Below are positions 1-5,174 of a DNA stretch of 6,180 nucleotides, piece by piece. A program made the translations under genes and the position numbers. The notes under the pieces are model-generated. The model searched no databases. It had not been told where the DNA came from and saw only the letters and a program-made list of their open reading frames with translations. The first letter of the stretch is position 1. Every line of letters begins with the position of its first letter. Source of the stretch: Lysobacteraceae bacterium (lineage in GTDB: Bacteria > Pseudomonadota > Gammaproteobacteria > Xanthomonadales > Xanthomonadaceae); assembly GCA_028293685.1 (NCBI GenBank), contig JAQGOI010000042.1, positions 1 through 6,180 on the forward strand. The letters run 5' to 3'.

Positions 1-231
1 TCAAACCTTCAGTGCTGCATTAAAAAGGGGCAACGGAGACCTTCGAAGGGAGGACGGACAAGTTGAAAGGTCCAAGCGAGACCTTCCGGAAGCCTGCGTT
101 GCCCGAAAAAGCCCCGGCGGTGACTGAAAAAGCCGCAACGTTGCGGTGGAAAACAGCAACGCAGAGCCCCGGAGCCTCATGCATGAGGTTTTTCAGGGCA
201 TCGTTGCCCCTTTTTCGGGCAACGATGCCTG
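1..231. repeat. Degenerate 21-bp tandem repeat array (about 11 units)
   Basis: Cutting the sequence every 21 bases from position 22 gives ten units (22-231) that line up without gaps. Position 10 of the unit is C in 9 of 10 and position 17 is G in 9 of 10. Positions 13 and 14 are C and G in 8 of 10 each, and positions 3-5 are mostly A. Bases 1-21 fit the same pattern more weakly, so the array probably continues off the left edge. An idealised unit is an A-tract (columns 1-5) followed by a GGGCAACGTTGCCC-like dyad (columns 7-20). The array ends about 15 bp after the bdhA stop codon and fills this 245-bp stretch, where I see no convincing gene. Seen directly: period, conserved columns, palindromes. 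Function is unknown; candidates are a protein-binding array, an mRNA 3' structure or a minisatellite without function. Confidence 0.8.
197..229. other. 13-bp perfect stem-loop after bdhA
   Basis: GGCATCGTTGCCC (197-209) pairs perfectly with GGGCAACGATGCC (217-229) around the 7-nt loop CTTTTTC. The two arms are the dyad parts of the last two 21-bp repeat units. The structure starts 16 nt beyond the bdhA stop codon (bdhA is on the minus strand), where an mRNA 3' end would be expected. No T-run follows the stem on the minus strand, so it is not a classical intrinsic terminator. It could stabilise the bdhA 3' end or be a by-product of the repeat. Confidence 0.6.
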
Positions 232-245
232 TCAGCAGACCACGG

Positions 246-1010
246 CTACTGCACCGTCCAGCCACCATCCACGTCGATGGTGTGGCCGGTGATGTTGCGT
301 GCCACGGGCGACATCAGGAATGCGGTGATGCCGGCCAATTCATCGAAGCCGATGAACACACCCTTCGGCATCGGCTTGAGCATCACTTCGCTCACGACTT
401 GCGATTCGGGAATACCACGTGTGCGTGCCTGGTCGGCGATCTGCGTGTCGACGAGCGGTGTCTTCACGTAGGTGGGGCAGATCGTGTTGATGGTGATGTC
501 GGTGTCCGCTGTTTCCAGCGCGACCACCTTGGACAATCCGAGCAGTCCATGTTTGGCGGCGACATATGCGCTCTTGTAAGGGCTGGCGACGAGCGAATGG
601 ATCGAGCCGATGTTGACGATGCGTCCGAAGCCGCGTTCGCGCATGCCCGGCAGTACCGCGCGCGTCAGGCGTGCGACACCGACCAGCATCACCTGCACCA
701 GGAAATCCCACTTCGCCATCGGAAATTCCTCGAGCGGCGCGACATGCTGCAGGCCGGCGTTGTTGACGAGGACATCGATCGGGCGCGATACGGACGCCAT
801 CGCCGCAGCCACACTGTCATCGGACGTGACGTCGAGTACCAGCGCTTCGGCTGAACCGCCCGCGCTGCGGATGTCCCCGGCGACAGCATCGGCTGCATCG
901 CGGTTGACGTCGGTGATGACGAGGTGGTGGCCGGCGGATGCCAGTTCTGAAGCGATGCCGGCGCCGATGCCGCTGCCGGCGCCGGTGATCAGGATGCAGC
1001 GATGACTCAT
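246..1010 (-). CDS. bdhA: (R)-3-hydroxybutyrate dehydrogenase, SDR family
   Basis: This 254-residue classical short-chain dehydrogenase/reductase is expected to oxidise (R)-3-hydroxybutyrate to acetoacetate with NAD+ in the cytoplasm, a step in using PHB breakdown products. Visible motifs are the dinucleotide loop TGAGSGIG (residues 9-16), D34 after the second strand (fits NAD rather than NADP), NNAG (83-86), and Ser136, Tyr149 and Lys153 of the catalytic set. Q88, H138, K146 and Q190 lie at the spacing of the substrate-carboxylate residues known in 3-hydroxybutyrate dehydrogenases, and W251 is near the C-terminus. This set separates it from other SDRs such as acetoacetyl-CoA reductase. The ATG at 1010 is chosen because AGGAG lies 9 nt upstream; a GTG at 1034 would add 8 residues and has no clear ribosome site. 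Length is normal for the family. It is divergent from pssA and near phaEC, which fits PHB metabolism. Confidence 0.9.
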   Translation of the reverse strand: MSHRCILITGAGSGIGAGIASELASAGHHLVITDVNRDAADAVAGDIRSAGGSAEALVLDVTSDDSVAAAMASVSRPIDVLVNNAGLQHVAPLEEFPMAKWDFLVQVMLVGVARLTRAVLPGMRERGFGRIVNIGSIHSLVASPYKSAYVAAKHGLLGLSKVVALETADTDITINTICPTYVKTPLVDTQIADQARTRGIPESQVVSEVMLKPMPKGVFIGFDELAGITAFLMSPVARNITGHTIDVDGGWTVQ

Positions 1011-1095
1011 GGCGGGCGACTCCTGCGGGGGCACATAGTTTGCCCAGTCCCCTTGTTATTTGGCACGCTGGGGCCCGTCCTCGAGGAAAGCCCCG

Positions 1096-1713
1096 ATGAA
1101 ACAACGCCATTTCTCGATGTTGCGCGACTTCCAGCTCGCCGACTGGTTCACCCTTGCCAACGCCTTCTGCGGCACGGGTGCTGTGTTTGCGGCGATGCGC
1201 TTCCTGCAGGAGGGGGTGGTGCGCGACCTGTTGCTGGGCATGGCGCTGATCCCGGCGGCATTCGTGTTCGACGCCCTGGACGGTCGCATCGCGCGCTGGC
1301 GCAAGGTCGCATCCACGCTGGGGCGCGAGCTCGACTCGCTCGCGGACGTGATCTCCTTTGGCCTCGCGCCCGCCGCGCTGGGCTATGCCTGCGGCCTGCA
1401 GGGCGGCTGGGACTGGATGGTGCTGTCGTACTTCGTCGGCTGCGGCGTCAGCCGCCTGGCACGCTACAACGTGACGGCCGAATCGCTGTCCGGGGAGGAG
1501 GGCAAGGTCAAATACTTCGAAGGCACGCCGATCCCGACCAGCGTGCTGATCGTGGGCCTGCTGGCGCTGGCGGCATTCCAGGGCAGGCTCGGCGCCGACA
1601 TGTGGGGCGGAGCGCAGCGCGTGGGCCCGTGGCTGCTGCATCCGCTGGTGCTGGTCTATGCGCTGTCGGGCTCGTTGATGATCAGCAAGACCCTGCACAT
1701 TCCAAAACCCTGA
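1096..1713 (+). CDS. pssA: CDP-diacylglycerol--serine O-phosphatidyltransferase (type II)
   Basis: This 205-residue integral membrane enzyme is predicted to make phosphatidylserine from CDP-diacylglycerol and L-serine, the precursor of phosphatidylethanolamine. The CDP-alcohol phosphatidyltransferase signature DxxDGxxARx8Gx3Dx3D is complete: D59, D62-G63, A66-R67, G76, D80, D84. These aspartates bind metal and CDP-diacylglycerol in the family. The flanking sequence also fits: TLANAFCG (19-26), FGLAPA (88-93), SRLARYN (119-125) and FEGTPIPTS (141-149). Several hydrophobic helices are evident, the last at about 178-196. The ATG at 1096 is preferred because GAGGAAAG lies just upstream; a TTG at 1060 would add 12 residues. 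It is divergent from bdhA with an 85-bp gap. Another CDP-alcohol transferase is possible, but the N-terminal and FGLAPA motifs favour phosphatidylserine synthase of the Bacillus type. Confidence 0.88.
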   Translation: MKQRHFSMLRDFQLADWFTLANAFCGTGAVFAAMRFLQEGVVRDLLLGMALIPAAFVFDALDGRIARWRKVASTLGRELDSLADVISFGLAPAALGYACGLQGGWDWMVLSYFVGCGVSRLARYNVTAESLSGEEGKVKYFEGTPIPTSVLIVGLLALAAFQGRLGADMWGGAQRVGPWLLHPLVLVYALSGSLMISKTLHIPKP

Positions 1714-1836
1714 TCGCGTCCAGGTGCCTTGCTGCATCGCAAAGCAGTGTTGCCGGTGCTGCGTACGGGCGCGCATGATTCGCCGGGGCGCACCCGCGCC
1801 CGGGCATGACCTGGCAAACCTCGGGGAACACCAGCG

Positions 1837-2214
1837 ATGAATGGAAACATCTTCCTGCGCACAGGCGTCGTGCTGTTGCTGTTCGGCATCGCCTTCGGCA
1901 TCTACATGGGCATGACCCAGGACTTCACCTACGCACCCGCGCACGCGCATCTCAACCTGGTCGGGGGTGTACTGATGTTCCTCGCCGGCCTGTTCTACAA
2001 CAGTCGCCCTGCCATACCGTCCCGGGCCATTGCCGTGCACTACGTGGTGCACCTGGCTGGCGCGGTGCTGCTGACCATCGGCATCTATGGATCCATCACC
2101 CATACGCCGTGGTCGGGACCGGTCGTCGGCACAGGCGCATTCCTGACGCTGGCGGCGCTGTGCATCTTCGCCTGGCGCGTCTTTCGATCGGGCGGCCCCG
2201 CGATCGTTCGCTAG
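1837..2214 (+). CDS. Small four-helix membrane protein with HxHxN motif
   Basis: This 125-residue protein has four clear hydrophobic helices at about residues 5-27, 39-56, 66-88 and 97-116. At the start of helix 2 it carries PAHAHLNLVGG (34-44), giving H36, H38 and N40; H68 and H72 lie in helix 3 and H89 after it. The spacing resembles short membrane proteins often annotated as like subunit I of haem-copper (cbb3 or NorB type) oxidases, from general memory of such families. The histidines could hold haem or metal, but no full oxidase site is present and no reaction can be assigned. The ATG at 1837 has a weak GGGGAA about 9 nt upstream. It sits 123 bp after pssA and 91 bp before phaE, on the same strand, without overlap to either, so cotranscription is possible but not shown. 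Confidence 0.75.
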   Translation: MNGNIFLRTGVVLLLFGIAFGIYMGMTQDFTYAPAHAHLNLVGGVLMFLAGLFYNSRPAIPSRAIAVHYVVHLAGAVLLTIGIYGSITHTPWSGPVVGTGAFLTLAALCIFAWRVFRSGGPAIVR

Positions 2215-2294
2215 CCAGCTGTCCGGCGCCGCGCCGCCGCGAATCGGGGCACCAACGCGCTGGTTACGCCTGCAGCGCTAGGATGCGGCATCAC

Positions 2295-2300
2295 AGGAGG
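2295..2300 (+). promoter_or_regulatory. Strong ribosome binding site of phaE
   Basis: AGGAGG, a perfect Shine-Dalgarno core, lies 5 nt before the phaE ATG at 2306. It is the strongest such site in the window. Because phaC and the following gene start inside stop/start overlaps, this site probably sets translation of the whole three-gene unit. Confidence 0.8.
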
Positions 2301-2305
2301 ATCCA

Positions 2306-3379
2306 ATGAAAACCCCATGGCCGGGCGCTGCCCCGGATGCCAGTTTTGAATCGCTTGCACGCCAGTACTGGAGCGGTTGGGGCGACGCCATGCGTGGCGC
2401 GGCACCGGCGAATGCGAATACGAACGCACCCGGCTGGCAGGATGCGATCGACTGGTGGAGCAAGCTCGCACAGGGCACTTCGCCCGATGCCAACGCAGCC
2501 GTGGACCGGTTCAATGCCCAGGCTCGCGACTGGTACGGACAGATGCAGCAGGTCGCGGCGCAGTTCGCCGGACGCGATGCAAAGCCGGCCGACATCGCCA
2601 GCGAATGGAAGCGTGCGATGGGGAGCTTCGGCGAGAATCCGTTTCCGGACATGTTTCGCGCCATGCAAGGCCAGGGCGCGCAAGGGTTGGAACAATGGAC
2701 CGCGGCGGCGGCGCCATGGCTGGATTCCTGGCGCCGTGAGGCGACTACCCTCCTCGGAATGCCCACGTTCGGCATCGGACGCGAGCATCAGGAGCGCTGG
2801 CAGCACCTGGCCAAGGCGCAAATGGATTACCAGCAACAGGAGGCCGCCTACAACACATTGATGCTGCAGGCGTCCCAGCGCGCCTACGCCGTGTTCGAGA
2901 AGAAACTGTCCGAGCGCGCCGCGCCCGGAAAGCAGCTGACCACGGCACGTGCATTGTTCGACCTGTGGATAGAGGCCGCTGAGGAGGCGTACGCGGAGAT
3001 GGCGCTGTCGCCCGAGTTTCGCGAAGCGTACGGCGCGCGCATCAATGCGCAGATGCGCTTGCGACAGGCCGTGCAGGGCGAGGTCGAGCAGATGAGCAAC
3101 ACGCTCGGGATGCCGACCCGCAGCGATCTGGACGCGGCCTTCCGCAAGATTTCCGAGCTCGAACGCGCGCTGCGCAAGCTGCGCGACGACATGTCGAATG
3201 CGAACGACGACAACGTGCGGGCTGCCGCGAGCTCGCGCGCCGTGAAGCCTGATGCCGGAAAGCAATCGTCCGCACCTGCGCGCGAACCAATGCCGGTCGG
3301 GGAGCCGGAGCGACGTCCTGCCAAGACGGCGGCAAAGACGGCGGCAAAGAAGACATCGGCAAAGAGCAGCAAACGATGA
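2306..3379 (+). CDS. phaE: Class III poly(3-hydroxyalkanoate) synthase subunit PhaE
   Basis: PhaE is the non-catalytic partner of PhaC in class III synthases; it binds PhaC and is needed for full polymerising activity at the granule. The 357-residue, roughly 40 kDa product has the expected size. Recognisable blocks are NPFPDMF (111-117), REHQERWQxLAKAQxDYQ (159-176), the family's most typical stretch LFDLWIEAAEEAYAEM (217-232), and LGMPTRSDLD (267-276) leading into a charged, coiled-coil-like helix to about residue 296. A low-complexity linker (about 300-338) then ends in a Lys/Ala/Ser/Thr tail (339-357) resembling histone H1 tails, partly built from a 12-bp direct repeat. The ATG follows a perfect AGGAGG. 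The TGA overlaps the phaC ATG by 4 nt (ATGA), so the two subunits are probably translationally coupled. No transport signal is seen; it acts in the cytoplasm. Confidence 0.92.
   Translation: MKTPWPGAAPDASFESLARQYWSGWGDAMRGAAPANANTNAPGWQDAIDWWSKLAQGTSPDANAAVDRFNAQARDWYGQMQQVAAQFAGRDAKPADIASEWKRAMGSFGENPFPDMFRAMQGQGAQGLEQWTAAAAPWLDSWRREATTLLGMPTFGIGREHQERWQHLAKAQMDYQQQEAAYNTLMLQASQRAYAVFEKKLSERAAPGKQLTTARALFDLWIEAAEEAYAEMALSPEFREAYGARINAQMRLRQAVQGEVEQMSNTLGMPTRSDLDAAFRKISELERALRKLRDDMSNANDDNVRAAASSRAVKPDAGKQSSAPAREPMPVGEPERRPAKTAAKTAAKKTSAKSSKR
3321..3344 (+). repeat. 12-bp direct repeat in the phaE tail
   Basis: CCAAGACGGCGG (3321-3332) is followed directly by CAAAGACGGCGG (3333-3344), and a shortened CAAAGA copy follows. 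The repeat encodes the AKTA units of the basic PhaE C-terminal tail. This suggests the tail grew by in-frame 12-bp duplication and may vary in length between strains. Confidence 0.7.
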
Positions 3380-4452
3380 ATGGTCCGCTTGATTTCACGT
3401 CGCAATCGCTCGCCGACGAGGCCCGGCGGATGCGCGACAAGCTGGGCGCCGGGCTGGAGACACTGCGTAACCTTGGCGATGTCGAATACGGTGCGACACA
3501 GCGCGACGAAGTGTGGCGAGACGGCAAGGTGGTGCTGTATCGCTACCACGGCGACACGGTGCCGACGGCGCGCGTCCCGCTGCTGATCAGTTACGCGCTG
3601 GTCAACCGTCCGTACATGGTCGATCTTCAGGCGGACCGATCGATCGTCAAGGGGCTGCTGGCGCGCGGCGAGGACGTCTACATCATCGACTGGGGTTATC
3701 CCGACCGGTCGGATCGTTACCTTACGCTCGAGGATTACATCGAGCGATTCCTGGGTGGCGTCGTCGATTACCTGCGCAGGCATCACCAGTTGGACGCGAT
3801 CAACGTGCTTGGCATTTGCCAAGGCGGCGTGTTCGCGCTGTGTTTTGCCGCGCTGCATCCGGACAAGGTCCGCAACCTGATCACGATGGTCACTCCGGTG
3901 GATTTCCACACCGACGACAACATGCTGTCGGGCTGGGTGCGGAATGTCGACGCGGACCTGTTCGTCGACACGGTCGGCAACGTCTCCGCCGATGTGATGA
4001 ACCACACTTACCTGATGCTGAAGCCGTTCCGCCTGAACCTGCAGAAGTACGTCGGGCTCGTCGACATCCTCGATGACAGGAAAGCGGTCGAGGATTTCCT
4101 GCGCATGGAAAAATGGATCTTCGACTCGCCCGACCAGGCCGGTGAAGCGTTCCGCCAGTTCATCCAGCAGTTCTACCAGCGCAATGGTTTCGTCAACGGC
4201 GGCATCCGCATCGGCGACAAGGAAGTGCATCTCGGGCTGGTGGAAATGCCGGTGCTCAACATCTTCGCCGAGCAGGATCATCTGGTCCCGCCGGATTCAT
4301 CGCGCGCATTGAAGAACCTGGCTGGAAGCAGGGATTACACCGAGCTGTCGTTTCGCGGCGGCCACATCGGCATCTACGTGTCCGGCCGCGCGCAGCAGCA
4401 GATCCCGCAAACCATCCACGACTGGCTGTCGCAACGCTCCACCGGCAAGTGA
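3376..4452 (+). CDS. phaC: Class III poly(3-hydroxyalkanoate) synthase catalytic subunit PhaC
   Basis: This alpha/beta-hydrolase-fold enzyme polymerises (R)-3-hydroxyacyl-CoA, mainly (R)-3-hydroxybutyryl-CoA, into storage polyester, with release of CoA. The 358-residue length is typical of class III and much shorter than class I or II synthases (about 560-600). The lipase-like box GICQGG (146-151) gives the nucleophile C148. AEQDHLVPP (298-306) gives D301 and RGGHIGIY (327-334) gives H330. Spacing of the Cys-Asp-His triad agrees with known class III enzymes to within one residue in absolute numbering. Other family blocks are YALVNRPYMVDL (73-84), DVYIIDWGYPD (100-110) and MEKWIFDSPDQAGEAFRQF (244-262). 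The start is the ATG inside the phaE stop (ATGA), with no strong ribosome site of its own, which suggests coupling. Its own TGA overlaps the next gene's GTG. Confidence 0.96.
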   Translation: MNGPLDFTSQSLADEARRMRDKLGAGLETLRNLGDVEYGATQRDEVWRDGKVVLYRYHGDTVPTARVPLLISYALVNRPYMVDLQADRSIVKGLLARGEDVYIIDWGYPDRSDRYLTLEDYIERFLGGVVDYLRRHHQLDAINVLGICQGGVFALCFAALHPDKVRNLITMVTPVDFHTDDNMLSGWVRNVDADLFVDTVGNVSADVMNHTYLMLKPFRLNLQKYVGLVDILDDRKAVEDFLRMEKWIFDSPDQAGEAFRQFIQQFYQRNGFVNGGIRIGDKEVHLGLVEMPVLNIFAEQDHLVPPDSSRALKNLAGSRDYTELSFRGGHIGIYVSGRAQQQIPQTIHDWLSQRSTGK

Positions 4453-4913
4453 TCCGCGCGCTGCGAAGTGTCGTACAGATCGTCGGCGTCGCCTGGGCGG
4501 CGCCCAACACCTTGATCGGACTCATCGCAGGTGTTGCCGCACTTGGTTTTGGCGCGCACGCGCGATGGAGCGCACGTGAGCTGGCGCTGGTGTTCCAGCG
4601 GGTGCCGTGGGGCCCGGGGGGCGCGATGACACTTGGCAACGTCATCCTGCACAGTGGCGACTCGCTCGACGACTCGTGCGTGACGTACGCGCATCGCGCC
4701 GGACATCGACAGGAAGCCGCGATCGTCCTTGCCGACCATGAGCGCGCGCATGTCCTGCAATATATGGCCTTGGGGCCGTTATTCCTGCCGCTGTACTTCA
4801 TCTGTGGCGGCATTCATGTCCGCAATCGTTTTGAACGCGCCGCCGATCGTTATGCGCTGACGGGCCATGGCTGGTGGCCGTGGCACAGCGACAAATCCAC
4901 GCTGCAATCTTGA
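4449..4913 (+). CDS. Membrane-associated protein with HExxH motif, coupled to phaC
   Basis: This 154-residue product starts at a GTG that overlaps the phaC stop by 4 nt (GTGA), so it is probably the third cistron of the PHA synthase unit. A hydrophobic N-terminal segment (about 8-36) and a second at about 106-122 suggest membrane association. Between them is LADHERAHVLQY (94-105), a literal HExxH motif (H97, E98, H101), followed by NRFERAADRYA (126-136). E129 and D133 there recall the downstream Glu ligand and AD pair of M48-like zincins. From memory, short bacterial proteins with HERxHVxQYxxxGPLFxPxY are widespread but uncharacterised. The motif suggests zinc binding and possibly proteolysis, but this is inference; the protein is short for a protease. 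The alternative is a non-enzymatic membrane protein. A hydrolytic role on the polymer or on granule proteins is untested. Confidence 0.82.
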   Translation: MIRALRSVVQIVGVAWAAPNTLIGLIAGVAALGFGAHARWSARELALVFQRVPWGPGGAMTLGNVILHSGDSLDDSCVTYAHRAGHRQEAAIVLADHERAHVLQYMALGPLFLPLYFICGGIHVRNRFERAADRYALTGHGWWPWHSDKSTLQS

Positions 4914-5028
4914 CGTTCGCGTCACGACGGATTGTCTAGCCTGCGGGTGTCGAAGAAGTAAGAGCAAGCGCGAGTGGGTCCTGGTGCAAGCCAGTCCAAC
5001 TCAACCGTGTTCGGACCATTCGGCATTG

Positions 5029-5082
5029 AAGGCTCAGTCCCCTCCGAGGCCAAACCCTCGTGAGACTGGGCCTTCTCCTTTT
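5029..5082 (+). terminator. Two-tier stem-loop with T-rich tail after the PHA unit
   Basis: AAGGCTCAGTC (5029-5039) pairs with GACTGGGCCTT (5064-5074) over 11 positions with a single G-U pair. Inside it CGAGG (5045-5049) pairs with CCTCG (5056-5060) around the loop CCAAAC. The stem is followed by TTCTCCTTTT (to 5082). It lies 115 bp after the third PHA-unit gene and 92 bp before the PAP2 gene, all on the plus strand, as expected for an intrinsic terminator. The tail is interrupted by C residues, so termination may be partial. It could also be the 3' end of a small RNA from 4914-5082. Confidence 0.6.
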
Positions 5083-5099
5083 GGGCGCGAAATCTAAAT

Positions 5100-5117
5100 A
5101 AACCGTAATCCGGTTTT
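5100..5117 (+). other. Short stem-loop in the PAP2 leader
   Basis: AAACCG (5100-5105) pairs with CGGTTT (5111-5116) around TAATC and is followed by one more T. It is AT-rich at its base and small. It may be a secondary terminator or a leader hairpin of the PAP2 gene; chance is also plausible. Confidence 0.3.
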
Positions 5118-5174
5118 CACAATCGCGGCCCCTTTGGTCGGTGCACGCTCGTCTCCCCGCCGTGGATGGCAGCG

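Noticed and set aside
175..193. CCTCA/TGAGG hairpin followed by TTTTT read as a plus-strand intrinsic terminator
   Set aside because: The stem is only about 5 bp with a 4-nt loop, it is explained by a repeat-unit palindrome plus the next unit's T-tract, and no plus-strand gene is seen upstream in the window.
63..854. Plus-strand open frame (263 codons) opposite bdhA
   Set aside because: It begins in the repeat array and runs antisense to bdhA, whose catalytic residues are all present. The product composition looks non-coding.
1011..1095. Divergent promoters between bdhA and pssA
   Set aside because: Promoters must exist near here, but I found no -35/-10 pair with acceptable match and spacing on either strand, so no position is claimed.
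1786..1801. GGGCGC/GCGCCC hairpin between pssA and the next gene as a terminator
   Set aside because: The stem is 6 bp, no T-run follows, and GC-rich short stems are expected by chance here.
817..2103. Minus-strand open frame (428 codons) across bdhA, pssA and the small membrane gene
   Set aside because: It overlaps the bdhA start in another frame and covers pssA antisense. The product is His/Arg/Gln-rich without motifs, typical of a shadow frame.
2884..4281. Long minus-strand open frame (465 codons) opposite phaE and phaC
   Set aside because: It lies antisense to two well-supported genes with conserved motifs. High GC leaves such shadow frames open, and its translation shows no recognisable domain.
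4976..5005. Resemblance of GGTGCAAGCC to part of a cobalamin riboswitch
   Set aside because: Only a short GGTGCAA match is present; the B12 box and the rest of the fold are missing, and it does not lead a cobalamin-related gene.
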